Shown: positions 53,500 to 62,175, counted from the first letter of the stretch. The stretch is 64,000 nucleotides of DNA from Bog-159 sp050008575 (GCA_050008575.1 JBEKMJ010000037.1:9284-73283), one strand, 5' to 3'. Notes: generated by a model not told the origin, from the letters alone. Program-made: numbers and translations.

Positions 53500-54305
53500 T
53501 GAAAAGCAGAGCCATTGTGGTGCTGGCGATCGCCGCGATGACGGTGTTCGCTACCAGTTGCGAAAAACTGAAGGCGCGCGACCAATTGAATAAAGGAGTG
53601 CAGGCCTTCAAGAGCGCGCAGTATCCGCAGGCCGTGGAGCACTTCAAGACCGCTGTCGAGTACGATCCCAATTTCGCCACCGCGCGGTTGTATTTGGCGA
53701 CCGGCTACATGCAACAGTACATTCCCGGCGCCGATTCCCCGGAGAACATGCAGATGGCTGCGGCGGCCTACGATCAGTTTCAGAAAGTCCTCGCCCAGGA
53801 CCCCAAGAATGAGCTGGCCGTCGCCGATGTCGCCTCGCTGCTCTTCAATGAGAAGAAATTGGACGAGGCCAACCAGTGGTACCAGAAGTTGATCCTCCTC
53901 AACCCCAAGAACAAGGAAGCGTTTTATACGCTGGGCGTGATCGCCTGGACCAAGGCGCTGGTAGTCGACGGCGAAGCCAGAGCCAAACTGGGGATGAAGC
54001 CGGACGATCCGGGCCCGCTGAAGGACAAAAAGGTGCGCGTGGAGGTGGCCGAGAAGAATGGGCCTATCGTCGATGAGGGCATCAAAGATCTCGACAAGTC
54101 CCTGGCTCTCGATCCCGAATACGACGACGCCATGGCCTATGAGAACCTCCTCTATCGCCAGAAGGCCGACTTGGAAGATTCGCCGGACGCCTATAGGAGC
54201 GACATCGAAAAGGCCAACGGCTATTTCCAGAAGACCATCGATACCAGGAAGATTAAAGCCGAGCGCAAGCCCACCGGCGGCGGCATCACGGCCGACACGA
54301 AATAA
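53499..54305 (+). CDS. TPR lipoprotein coupled to the exb operon
   Basis: A 268-residue protein starting one base inside the exbD2 stop. Signal with a lipobox-like FATSC, then TPR repeats: AVEHFKTAVEYDPNFATARL, AYDQFQKVLAQDPKNELAVA, ANQWYQKLILLNPKNKEAFY, and IKDLDKSLALDPEYDDAMAY later. Coupling to ExbB/ExbD suggests a role in energised envelope processes, as with the TPR proteins of gliding or Tol-like systems, but this is inference. Its transcript ends in the large hairpin at 54319. Confidence 0.85.
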   Translation: MKSRAIVVLAIAAMTVFATSCEKLKARDQLNKGVQAFKSAQYPQAVEHFKTAVEYDPNFATARLYLATGYMQQYIPGADSPENMQMAAAAYDQFQKVLAQDPKNELAVADVASLLFNEKKLDEANQWYQKLILLNPKNKEAFYTLGVIAWTKALVVDGEARAKLGMKPDDPGPLKDKKVRVEVAEKNGPIVDEGIKDLDKSLALDPEYDDAMAYENLLYRQKADLEDSPDAYRSDIEKANGYFQKTIDTRKIKAERKPTGGGITADTK

Positions 54306-54318
54306 GTAAGCGGCATGA

Positions 54319-54405
54319 AACCACGGATGGACACGGATAAACACAGATAAGATACGCCCGGTTCCGGAGCGTTTCATCTGTGTTAATCTGTGTCCATCCG
54401 TGGTT
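54319..54405. repeat. 30-bp-arm inverted repeat between operons
   Basis: Left arm 54319-54348 (AACCACGGATGGACACGGAT...) and right arm 54376-54405 pair in 28 of 30 positions across a 27-nt loop. The arms are two copies of the ACACAGAT/ATCTGTGT-type words of a sequence common in many bacterial genomes. It probably terminates the exb-TPR transcript. The GTG start of the next gene (54400-54402) lies inside its right arm. Confidence 0.8.
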
Positions 54406-55269
54406 CCGCATTCTGAGTTTGTCCTCGCCTTCCTCCTGCTCGCGATTCTGAGCTTTCTCATCCCCGGTGTGAAGCGCTCGTTGTCTCGTCCTGCGTGGCT
54501 GTTCGTGGCGCCCGCGGCATTGACTCTGCTCTTCTGCGGGTCTGCTTACGCTGCCGGCGCGTTCAGCGTCCCTCTGGCGTTGCTCGTCCTCCTCTACACG
54601 TTCGCGCCGGCCTTGGCCGCTTTCTTTCAAGGACCCGGCGGAGAACCCAGTTGGCTCGATTTCGCCATCGTCCTGATGCTCTGGCTGCCGCTCGAGTTTT
54701 CCGCGGGACAGCACCTGATTCCCAAGCCCGCGCAGGGCTTCCTTCACAGCGTGGCCTATGGGATCGCCATCCTTTTGGGTCTCACCATCTTCCTCGGTTT
54801 CCGCGCGCTTCCGGGCATGAAGTTCGACTTGCCCTCCGCCCGCGATCTGGCCTACGGCGGCGCCGCCTTCTTGATCTGCGCGCCTATCCTCGTCGCCGGC
54901 GGCCGTCTGCTGGGTTTCATTCCGCCGTTTCATGCGCCCGCGCATCCCTCGGCAGGCGCCCTCGCCCGTACCTTCGGCGTCATTTTTGTGGGCACCGCGC
55001 TTCCCGAAGAGATTCTGTTCCGCTCGCTGATCCAGAATTGGCTGATGCAACGTTACGGCTTCACCACCCGCATGTTGCTCGTTTCCGCGTTGATATTCGG
55101 ATGCGCCCACCTGGATAATGGGCCGCAGCCGCTCCCCAACTGGCGCTACATGATTCTGGCCACCGTTGCGGGCATCGCCTACGGCAAGGCGTTTCAGAAG
55201 TCGTCCAGCGTGTTCTCATCGGTCGCCTGTCATGCATTGGTGGACGCCACCAAGCATATTTTCTTTTGA
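54400..55269 (+). CDS. CPBP-family intramembrane protease
   Basis: A 289-residue protein with about eight membrane helices. CPBP motifs are complete: EEILFRSLIQNWL (EExxxR), FGCAHLDNG (FxxxH) and HALVDATKH (HxxxD). The start is GTG 54400, inside the right arm of a large inverted repeat; no other in-frame start was found close by. Family members include the CAAX prenyl peptidase Rce1 and bacterial immunity/processing proteases. A related but motif-deficient protein is encoded 12 bp downstream. Confidence 0.85.
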   Translation: MVPHSEFVLAFLLLAILSFLIPGVKRSLSRPAWLFVAPAALTLLFCGSAYAAGAFSVPLALLVLLYTFAPALAAFFQGPGGEPSWLDFAIVLMLWLPLEFSAGQHLIPKPAQGFLHSVAYGIAILLGLTIFLGFRALPGMKFDLPSARDLAYGGAAFLICAPILVAGGRLLGFIPPFHAPAHPSAGALARTFGVIFVGTALPEEILFRSLIQNWLMQRYGFTTRMLLVSALIFGCAHLDNGPQPLPNWRYMILATVAGIAYGKAFQKSSSVFSSVACHALVDATKHIFF

Positions 55270-55281
55270 GCGGAGACGCAT

Positions 55282-55905
55282 TTGAACCGCAGGCAAAAGC
55301 TGATCGTTGTGGAAGCCGCAGCCGGCTTCGCTTTGATCATGCTGTACATCTGGCGCCTGCGCTTCACCGCGCCACGCGCCTGGATATTCATCCTGGGCTT
55401 CTTCGTCCTGTCGCATATCCTGCGCGGCGAGCGCACCGCCAGCCTTGGTTTCCGCTGGGGTAATTTCCGGGAATGCGTCGAGACTATGGCACCGGCGCTG
55501 CTGCTGCTGGCGTTGTCGTCGATCGCGGCCGGAGTGCTTCTGGAAACCATCCGTCCCATCAGCGTGGAGTACGGCTTCATGTGCCTGCTGGCCTATTGTC
55601 CTTGGGGAATCTTCCAGCAATACCTGCTGAACGGCTACATCGCCAACCGGCTGCTGGCGGTGTCGTCCGCGCGTTACGTGCCGGTGATGGCCGCCGCGTT
55701 GTTCGCCGCGGCGCACCTTCCCAACTGGTTCCTGATGGCGGTTACTTTCGTAACCGGCTACGTCTCGGCGAAAATCTTCATGCGCTATCGCAACCTCTAT
55801 TTCCTGGGCCTGGCGCATGCCTTGATCGGGACGGTGCTCTTCGTGGTAATCCCCGACTCCATCAGCCATCATCTGACCGTGGGCCCCGGCTTCTTCCGGC
55901 GGTAG
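55282..55905 (+). CDS. CPBP-like membrane protein with EE replaced by QQ
   Basis: A 207-residue protein starting at TTG 55282 with GGAG ahead. Membrane helices throughout. The first CPBP motif reads WGIFQQYLLNGYIANRL: the two catalytic Glu are Gln. The second (FAAAHLPNWFLMAV) and third (GLAHALIGTVLF) positions keep their His. It is therefore likely to be non-proteolytic or to act differently. Same operon as the active-looking CPBP upstream. Confidence 0.75.
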   Translation: MNRRQKLIVVEAAAGFALIMLYIWRLRFTAPRAWIFILGFFVLSHILRGERTASLGFRWGNFRECVETMAPALLLLALSSIAAGVLLETIRPISVEYGFMCLLAYCPWGIFQQYLLNGYIANRLLAVSSARYVPVMAAALFAAAHLPNWFLMAVTFVTGYVSAKIFMRYRNLYFLGLAHALIGTVLFVVIPDSISHHLTVGPGFFRR

Positions 55906-55915
55906 CTGGGGCAGC

Positions 55916-55932
55916 GCCGTGCTGCCGCGCCG
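55916..55932. repeat. Palindrome after the CPBP-like gene
   Basis: GGCAGC-GCCGT-GCTGCC (approximately 55912-55928) between the convergent CPBP-like and streptogramin-lyase-like genes; same type as the other palindromes and a possible bidirectional terminator. Confidence 0.45.
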
Positions 55933-55937
55933 GCCGA

Positions 55938-57005
55938 TTAATTCAGATACAAAACCCCGACGTAATTGCCCGTACTGTCCACGAACCAGATGTTTTTATC
56001 CGGGCCCACCCCCATATCGTCCACCACAAACGGCGGATCCGAAATCGCAGGTATGGTCCAAACCGTCGAGACTCCCGCCGTTGTAATGCGGCCCATCTGA
56101 TTCGCCGTATAGCTGCCGTAGTATAGATTGCCGTCACCGCCGTTGACGATGGTCCCCACTTGCGCGGGAAGGCCCGCGCTGTAATATGTGTAACTGGAGC
56201 CATCTGTGTCAATCGCTCCGATCCGGGACGTATAACCTTCGCATCCACCCGGGTCGGTGAACCAGATCCGGCCGTCCGGACCGGCCGCAATCCCATAAAC
56301 GCTATTCCCGTGCAGGCCAACGTCGTATGTCGTCACAACTCCGTCCGGCGTGATCTTTCCGATCGAACTGTAAGATCCCCCTCCGATGGAGCACACTCCG
56401 TTCCACTCGATAAACCACACGTTCCCGTCGGGGCCCAGCGCCAATCCGGTCGGCTGCGCGTCATTCTGGCCGCCGGGCAAAGTGTAGCAAGTCAACGCGC
56501 CCTTGGTGCTTATTTTGCAAACGCCATCGTAGTCGGTGGAGATCCAAAGGTCTTTGCCGGAAGGCACAATAACCGTGGCATAGGTGTACCCAAGCGTATA
56601 CTCGGTGATCACACCTTTGGCGGTCATTGCGCCCACGCTGGTGGTGTTCCACTCGGTGAACCACAGGCGCTTGTCTGGGCCCAGCGCGATGCCCTCGGGC
56701 TTTGCGTCAGCCAGTGGAATCGGATAGCATGTTGCCACGCCCTTGGGGCTGAAGCTGCAAACATCGTTGAGCGCGGGGGACGTCACCCACAGACTGCCGA
56801 GTCCCGTGCCGATGCCGTAAGAGCCGGCGCTCCCGCTCGGACCGGGGAGAGAACAGATCTTCAGCCGGTTCTGAGTATTGCACGGCGCCGCGTCCGGGGC
56901 AGCGCCCTCCAGCGGACTCTGGGCGGCGGCGCGGGAAGACAAAAGCCCGGCGGACAGAACAACGGCAACAACTGCGTAAAGCGCGCGACTCTGGTTGCGT
57001 TTCAT
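55938..57005 (-). CDS. Secreted Vgb-like (virginiamycin B lyase-type) beta-propeller
   Basis: A 355-residue protein; start ATG 57005 behind GGAGGG, signal ALYAVVAVVLSAGLLSSRAAA. It has repeated blade motifs of the type (G)I(A/T)(L/A)GPDxxxWFTE: GIALGPDKRLWFTEWNTTSV, GLALGPDGNVWFIEWNGV, GIAAGPDGRIWFTDPGG, GVGPDKNIWFVDSTG. This is the NHL/Vgb propeller; the family name refers to streptogramin lyases but most members have unknown ligands. Its upstream region carries the 46-bp block that is repeated upstream of the 60744 gene. Confidence 0.85.
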   Translation of the reverse strand: MKRNQSRALYAVVAVVLSAGLLSSRAAAQSPLEGAAPDAAPCNTQNRLKICSLPGPSGSAGSYGIGTGLGSLWVTSPALNDVCSFSPKGVATCYPIPLADAKPEGIALGPDKRLWFTEWNTTSVGAMTAKGVITEYTLGYTYATVIVPSGKDLWISTDYDGVCKISTKGALTCYTLPGGQNDAQPTGLALGPDGNVWFIEWNGVCSIGGGSYSSIGKITPDGVVTTYDVGLHGNSVYGIAAGPDGRIWFTDPGGCEGYTSRIGAIDTDGSSYTYYSAGLPAQVGTIVNGGDGNLYYGSYTANQMGRITTAGVSTVWTIPAISDPPFVVDDMGVGPDKNIWFVDSTGNYVGVLYLN

Positions 57006-57047
57006 GGGACCCTCCACGCTCAACTACACGCCAACTTTGCGCGGAAC

Positions 57048-57093
57048 TCAAGGATCAAGGGGTAGCTACCTGCGTTATCCCGTTCAAAACGCG
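57048..57093 (-). promoter_or_regulatory. Conserved upstream block A (shared promoter/operator)
   Basis: Read on the minus strand, it runs from CGCGTTTTGAACGGGATAAC to a central palindrome GGTAGCTACC and then CCCTTGATCCTTGA, ending 42 bp before the ATG at 57005. Nearly the same block occurs at 60786-60830 at the same distance from another start. TTGAAC could be a -35 element. Confidence 0.7.
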
Positions 57094-57142
57094 GGCGAAT
57101 CTAATCGGCGGCGTTGCGCTATACTGATGAGACGGTTGCCCG

Positions 57143-59248
57143 ATGTTCCGGCCTGTTTCCTCCCTTGGTTCCGCGCCATCCCCGGATTTGGTTCGCGCGC
57201 AGCTTGCCCGGATACTGGCCAGCGCCGCTTTCGAGGCCAATCCGCGCGCGTCGTCGTTCCTCGCCTTCGTGGTCGACGAGGTGCTGGGCGGGCGCGCCGG
57301 CGGGATCAAGCAGGCCATGATCGGCTGTGAAGTATTCGGCCGTCCCGCGACCTACGACCCCAGGCGGGATCCCATCGTACGCTCCGTGGCGCGCGTCGTG
57401 CGCGAGAAGCTGAACGACTACTACTTGACCGAAGGGGCAACCGAACCTGTCCGCATCGAGATACCCAAGGGCGGTTACGTTCCGTCCTTCCTCTGCCTCG
57501 ATCCGGGCGGGCCGGCGCCATCCGGCGACGAGATCGAATTGCCCGGATTGCGCCGGACTACCGCCGCCCGCACCGTTGCCGCGCTCGCCGCCGGCTTTCT
57601 GACGATCGTGACCGGATTCACCGTGGCTGGAAGGGGCAAGCCGGCTCCAGCCACGGTGAAAGCGGCCCTGGCCGCCCCTCGCGTACCTCTCATCGCGGGC
57701 AACCCGGCGGATCTCTACCGCCTGGGCAGGGACAAACTACTGGCGGGAGATTGGGTGGGGGCGCGTCCGCTGCTCGAAAGCGCGGCGTTGCGCGCGCCGG
57801 CGGACCCTATGATCCACGCCACGCTTGCCGGAGATTTGCTGGCACTCGGTTATAACGCCCAGGCTCTGGACGCGGCGCGGAAAGCGGAGGTGGCCGGCGG
57901 CCGGCTGTCCCACAACGATGAACTCGAAGTGGAAGCCATCTTCCGCTCCGCTTCGGGAGACTACCGGGCGGCCGCCGCCGCATACGGCGAACTGACCCGG
58001 CAGTACCCCGGCACCTTGCAGTATGAACACGGCCTTGCGCAGGCGCAACTGGCGAGTGGCCGGCCATCCGATTGCCTCCGCACCATCGCGCGGGCCAAGC
58101 CATCGCCGGACGCGCAGTTGGACCTCACCGAGGCCTATTGCCGCGCGGCTGAGGGCGACTATCCGGGCGCTCTGGACCCAGTGCGGCGCGCCGAGGCCGC
58201 TGCCCGCAGCTTGGGCCAGCGCGAAATCTACGCCCGTGCGCGCCTGGTGGAAGCCGGCCTGCTGATGTCCACCAATCGTGGCGCGGAGGCCATCGTACCG
58301 CGCGATGAGGCACGGCGGGTTTGCTCCGAGATTGGCGACGATTCCTGCGTGATTGGCGCCTTGCGCATTCAGGCCAACGCCGAGATTACGGAGATGCGCC
58401 CGGCCATGGCGCTGGCCGCCTACAGTACCGCGCTGCCGCTGGCCCGCACAATGGGATCGGTGAAAGAGATTACGGAATTGCTCGACGGCGAGGGTTATGC
58501 CCGTATGTTGATGGACGACTTCGCCGGATCTAACGCGGCCTTCGTCGACGCGCTGCTCAGCGCGCAGCGCACTGGCCAGCGCACCGCCGGACTGCGCCAG
58601 GACATGGTGGAATTGGCGCTGGCGCAGGGCCAACTGGACAGAGCCGTGATCCTGGCGGAACAGGCCGCGATGGATGCCGCAACCGGCGGTGATCGTGCGA
58701 CCGAAGCCATGGCTCGCATCCTGCAAGCGCGCGCCTTGTTTCTGCGCGGAGACCTGACGGGCTGCGCAGCCATCTTGAGGAGGGTCCGGCAGGCCATCGT
58801 GAGGTCTCACTTGAGCGCTGGCGTGCCCCGCCTGTGGCGTCTCGCGCACGCCAACCTGAATCGCGCGCAGGGCAGATTGGATCTCGCCGCCCAGGACCTG
58901 GAAGCGCGCAGCGACTTCGACGACACTTCCAAGGATTTCGATTATCAATTGGCCCGCCTGCAACTGCTGCTCAGGCAGCAACGGTACGGCGAGGCGGCGG
59001 GTGTGGCTCGCGCCACGCTGGCATTCCTGAATGGCGGCGGCAATCAATCCGCGGGCATTCTGGTGACGGCCCTGCTGAGCGACGCTTATGGGCTTTCCGG
59101 GCGGTTAGCGGAAGCCCGCGAGACAGCCAATGCCGCGCGCGCCATGCTGTCCGAGCGCACTGCTCCATTGTCCCGGACTACCGCGATGACCTCCGCGGCG
59201 CGATGGGCGCAACCCGCCTTGCACGCCTCCGCTCGCCCCAACCGATAG
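57143..59248 (+). CDS. Winged-helix-type regulator with TM helix and TPR domain
   Basis: A 701-residue protein. Residues ~15-117 are the acidobacterial DNA-binding-like N-terminus: LVRAQLARILASAAFEANPR, ASSFLAFVVDEVLGG, IGCEVFGRPATYDPRRDPIV, RIEIPKGGYVPSF. A membrane helix follows (VAALAAGFLTIVTGFTVAG, ~145-163), then ~500 residues of TPR-like helices (LLESAALRAPADPMIHATLA, AAAYGELTRQYPGTLQYEHG). This is the layout of membrane-bound CadC/ToxR-like sensors with an outside TPR part. It stands between two secreted-protein genes that share an upstream block, so it is a plausible regulator of both. Divergent from the Vgb-like gene. Confidence 0.82.
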   Translation: MFRPVSSLGSAPSPDLVRAQLARILASAAFEANPRASSFLAFVVDEVLGGRAGGIKQAMIGCEVFGRPATYDPRRDPIVRSVARVVREKLNDYYLTEGATEPVRIEIPKGGYVPSFLCLDPGGPAPSGDEIELPGLRRTTAARTVAALAAGFLTIVTGFTVAGRGKPAPATVKAALAAPRVPLIAGNPADLYRLGRDKLLAGDWVGARPLLESAALRAPADPMIHATLAGDLLALGYNAQALDAARKAEVAGGRLSHNDELEVEAIFRSASGDYRAAAAAYGELTRQYPGTLQYEHGLAQAQLASGRPSDCLRTIARAKPSPDAQLDLTEAYCRAAEGDYPGALDPVRRAEAAARSLGQREIYARARLVEAGLLMSTNRGAEAIVPRDEARRVCSEIGDDSCVIGALRIQANAEITEMRPAMALAAYSTALPLARTMGSVKEITELLDGEGYARMLMDDFAGSNAAFVDALLSAQRTGQRTAGLRQDMVELALAQGQLDRAVILAEQAAMDAATGGDRATEAMARILQARALFLRGDLTGCAAILRRVRQAIVRSHLSAGVPRLWRLAHANLNRAQGRLDLAAQDLEARSDFDDTSKDFDYQLARLQLLLRQQRYGEAAGVARATLAFLNGGGNQSAGILVTALLSDAYGLSGRLAEARETANAARAMLSERTAPLSRTTAMTSAARWAQPALHASARPNR

Positions 59249-59268
59249 CGAAGCATCCCGCACTCCCT

Positions 59269-60744
59269 TCACCGCGGTACCTGGAAAGCGGCGTTGCTCG
59301 AGAGCGTGCCGCCAGGCGTAGTTACCTCCACCGGGCCGCTGGTCGCGCCGGCCGGCACGGTGGTCGAGATCTCGGAACGTGAGACCACCGTAAACGCCGC
59401 CGCGGCGCCATTGAAGCTCACTCTGGCCGCGCCGGTGAGATTCGTTCCCAGGATTTTGACCGCCGACCCCGTTTTGCCGGCGGTGGGCACAGTCTTCACG
59501 AATGCGCCAAGCCCTACTGACAGGCTGAAGACCGTGCCATAGTGAACCGTGGTCCCACCCGAGTCGGTGGTCCCGTAGAAGGTCCCGTTCGTGCCTTGGA
59601 CCAGCCCCTCGGGGTTCGCGCCGTCCGTCACGTCGAAACTGTGAAGGGACGTGAAGGCGCCGCCGGTGGCGATCCGGAAGACCGTGCCCTGGCTGTCTCC
59701 GCCGCCTTCGACGGTTGTTCCGTAGAAGTCCCCATCCGTGCCCGCTACCAGTTGGCTGAACGGGTTGGCGCCGTCCGTCATGGCGAAGCTGTGCAATGTG
59801 GTAAGCGCGCCGCCCGGCGCGATCTGAAAGACCGTGCCACAGCCCTCATAACAGGTGTTATCAGTCCCGCCGTTGTAGGTTGTGCCGTAGAAGTTGCCAT
59901 CTGAGTCGGCGGCCAGCGCCGCGCTGGGGAAGGAGCCGTCGGGGCAGTTGCCCGATTCCTGCCCCGACTCACAGAAGCTGTAGAGAGTCGTTAGTGCCCC
60001 GGCGGGCGTGATTCCGAAGATCGAGCCCCAGCCGTATGCCCCGCCATAATTGGTTGTGCCGTAGAAACTCCCGCTGGCGCCCTCAAGCAGTCCGGCTCTA
60101 GGGTCGGAGCCGTCGGCACAGTTGGTGGCGGCACAGAAACTGTACAACGTCGTGAGCGCGCCGCCCCGGCCGACCTCGAAGACCGAGCCCATGCCGTGTA
60201 CGCCCCCGTTCTTGGTGGTCCCATAGAAGTCTCCGTTCGTGCCTTGGACCAGCCCGCTTGGTACGCCGCCATCGGTGCACGTGCCGGAAACGCAGAATGT
60301 GTAGAGCGTGGTCAGCGCACCGGTGCGCGCGATCTTGAAGACGGTGCCCCAGCCGCCCGGCGCGCCACCGTTGAGGGTCGTTCCGTAAAAGCTGCCATCG
60401 GTACCCAGGAGCAGTCCGTTCGGGCCGGCGCCATCCGCGCAGTTCGCCAGGGAGCAGAAATAGTAAAGCGTGGTCAGCGTGCCCTTCGGTGTCATCTTGA
60501 AGACGGTACCGCAGCCGCTCACACCGTAGGAAAAGCAGCTGGGCCCGCCCTGTTGGGTAGTCCCGTAGAAGCTCCCGTCGGCGCCTTGGACCATGGGCGC
60601 TACCGGGTTGCTACCGTCGGTGACGCCCCCGAAAAAGTTGTACAGCGTGGTGAAGGTCTGGGCAGGCAGCGCTGCCGCCGTCGCCAACCAGAGCGCCGGA
60701 ATCATCCAAGCTCCCCGCCGCCAGTCTAGATTTGGTTTCTGCAT
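59269..60744 (-). CDS. Secreted TIGR03803-type repeat protein with C-terminal IPT/TIG domain
   Basis: A 491-residue protein; start ATG 60744 (GGAGGGGAG site), signal MIPALWLATAAALPAQ. About nine repeats of the kind ALTTLYSF-x-DGxxPxxGLVxGxDGxFYGTTxxGG...GTVFK, for example GSFYGTTNYGGAYGWGSIFG and GNFYGTTYNGGTDNTCYEGC. The C-terminus is an IPT/TIG Ig-like fold (SAVKILGTNLTGAARVSFNG). The repeats form a predicted propeller; function unknown. It shares its upstream block with the Vgb-like gene. Confidence 0.88.
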   Translation of the reverse strand: MQKPNLDWRRGAWMIPALWLATAAALPAQTFTTLYNFFGGVTDGSNPVAPMVQGADGSFYGTTQQGGPSCFSYGVSGCGTVFKMTPKGTLTTLYYFCSLANCADGAGPNGLLLGTDGSFYGTTLNGGAPGGWGTVFKIARTGALTTLYTFCVSGTCTDGGVPSGLVQGTNGDFYGTTKNGGVHGMGSVFEVGRGGALTTLYSFCAATNCADGSDPRAGLLEGASGSFYGTTNYGGAYGWGSIFGITPAGALTTLYSFCESGQESGNCPDGSFPSAALAADSDGNFYGTTYNGGTDNTCYEGCGTVFQIAPGGALTTLHSFAMTDGANPFSQLVAGTDGDFYGTTVEGGGDSQGTVFRIATGGAFTSLHSFDVTDGANPEGLVQGTNGTFYGTTDSGGTTVHYGTVFSLSVGLGAFVKTVPTAGKTGSAVKILGTNLTGAARVSFNGAAAAFTVVSRSEISTTVPAGATSGPVEVTTPGGTLSSNAAFQVPR

Positions 60745-60785
60745 GACTCCCCTCCGTCTGAGTAAGCCCGAAGTCGGCGCTGAAG

Positions 60786-60830
60786 TCAAGGATTGAGGGG
60801 TAGCTACCCCGTTATCTCGTTCAAAACGCG
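60786..60830 (-). promoter_or_regulatory. Conserved upstream block B (shared promoter/operator)
   Basis: Minus-strand reading: CGCGTTTTGAACGAGATAAC, then GGGGTAGCTACCCC and TCAATCCTTGA, ending 41 bp before the ATG at 60744. It matches block A (57048-57093) at about 41 of 46 positions, with one gap. GGGGTAGCTACCCC is a perfect palindrome here. Confidence 0.7.
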
Positions 60831-61243
60831 TGTCCGTCGCGCAAGCCGCCGGCTTGATGCACGAGAAGCAGCACGCTTGGCGATCGAGGAAAAGGCGCCT
60901 AGACCAGACTGCCGATTCGCCGCGCGCCAGCGGGGCCGAAGCTCCGCGCGGGATAAATCCCGCGCTAGGCGCGCTTCGCTCGCCGCTGGAGTTTCTACAT
61001 TTGCCGGAGCTGGAATTGGAGGGCGGGCTTTAGCCGGCGGGGCTTCAGCCCCGCAGGTAGCACAGGCTTCAGCCTGTGTGATGCACAGGCTTCAGCCTGT
61101 GTAAGGCGAGCTTCGCTCGCCGAAGAGCGGGCCTGCGAGGCCCGCGCAGGCTGCGAGCCTGCCCCACTACAGCGGACAAAATGTAGAATCTCCAGGCGCG
61201 GAGTCCTGCTTCACCGCTGCGGGAAAGTATGCGGCATTACGAC
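60831..61243. repeat. Intergenic region with six consecutive palindromes
   Basis: No gene. Palindromes: GCGGGGC-TTCA-GCCCCGC (61037-61054), CACAGGC-TTCA-GCCTGTG twice (61061-61078, 61084-61101), GGCGAGC-TTC-GCTCGCC (61105-61121), GCGGGCCT-GCG-AGGCCCGC (61127-61145) and GCAGGCT-GCG-AGCCTGC (61146-61162). The first 200 bp hold only decayed copies (e.g. 60968-60983). It separates two minus-strand genes. Confidence 0.85.
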
Positions 61244-62029
61244 CTACAGCTTTAGCAGCTCGCGCAGCCGCTTGGTCTGCACCCGGCTGACCGGGACTTC
61301 GGTATGCTTCTTATCGTCCATGCGGAGCTGATAGCTGGACTTGAACCACGGCACCACTTCCTTTATCTTGTGGATATTCACCAGAAATGAGCGGTGTACG
61401 CGCCAGAAGGTATTCTTGTCCAAGTTGGCTTGCAGATCTTCGATGGTGCGGTAGTTCGAGTGGCCCTCGACGTTGGTGGCCACCAACGTAATCAGACCGT
61501 TGTCGATGGTGGCGTAGATCACGTCCTGCGCGTCCACGATGAAGTTGCGGTTGGCATTCCGGATGAGCAGCTTGGTGCGGTGCGGCGTGTTCTGGGGGGA
61601 TGCCTGCGGGGCGGAGTTTTCCGGCGATACCGCCTTTTTTTCCTGTGCGGAGCGCCGCGCGCGATCGATGGTCTCCGCCAAGCGCGCCTTGTCCACCGGC
61701 TTCAGGAGGTAGTCCATGGCCTCCAGGCGGAAAGCCTCCACGGCATATTGATCGTAGGCTGTAACGAAAATGAAATGCGGCAGTTCCATGCCGGACTCCC
61801 GCAGTTCGCGCACTACGGAAATACCATCCTGGCCGGGCATATGGACGTCCAGGAAAACCAGATCCGGCTCGGCTCTGCGGATCAACTGCACGGCCTCCAG
61901 GCCGTTGCGGCCGGTGGCTACGACCTCCACTTCCGGGAAGTCCCGTAGCAGATACGCCAGCTCGTCGCAAGCCAGTTGTTCGTCGTCGACGATGACGGTA
62001 GTCAAAGTTGCCGTCGCGCGCTCTCGCAT
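61244..62029 (-). CDS. LytTR-family response regulator
   Basis: A 261-residue regulator; start ATG 62029 (upstream in-frame codons give an unrelated Cys/Arg stretch). Receiver domain: TVIVDDEQLACDELAYLL, phosphoacceptor Asp in DLVFLDVHMPGQDG, and the conserved Lys in MDYLLKPVDK. A linker (SPENSAPQASPQNTP) joins a LytTR DNA-binding domain (KLLIRNANRNFIVDAQDVIY, FWRVHRSFLVNIHKIKEVVP). No kinase is encoded beside it in this window. It is divergent from the inositol-phosphate synthase gene. Confidence 0.93.
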   Translation of the reverse strand: MRERATATLTTVIVDDEQLACDELAYLLRDFPEVEVVATGRNGLEAVQLIRRAEPDLVFLDVHMPGQDGISVVRELRESGMELPHFIFVTAYDQYAVEAFRLEAMDYLLKPVDKARLAETIDRARRSAQEKKAVSPENSAPQASPQNTPHRTKLLIRNANRNFIVDAQDVIYATIDNGLITLVATNVEGHSNYRTIEDLQANLDKNTFWRVHRSFLVNIHKIKEVVPWFKSSYQLRMDDKKHTEVPVSRVQTKRLRELLKL

Positions 62030-62175
62030 CGAGTTGGTATTATAACATTTCGCCCCGCACCGGCAGATTAGCCGATGTGCGGCCAGGCACCCCCCAATTG
62101 CCACCCGGGGGACCCTTCGGGTCCGCATGTTTCAGGCGCGCCGGAAGGGCGCCTAAATTGAGAGGAGTAAAGGAT

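Noticed and set aside
57737..59047. 436-codon minus-strand ORF opposite the winged-helix-TPR regulator
   Set aside because: Antisense shadow; the TPR periodicity is on the plus strand.
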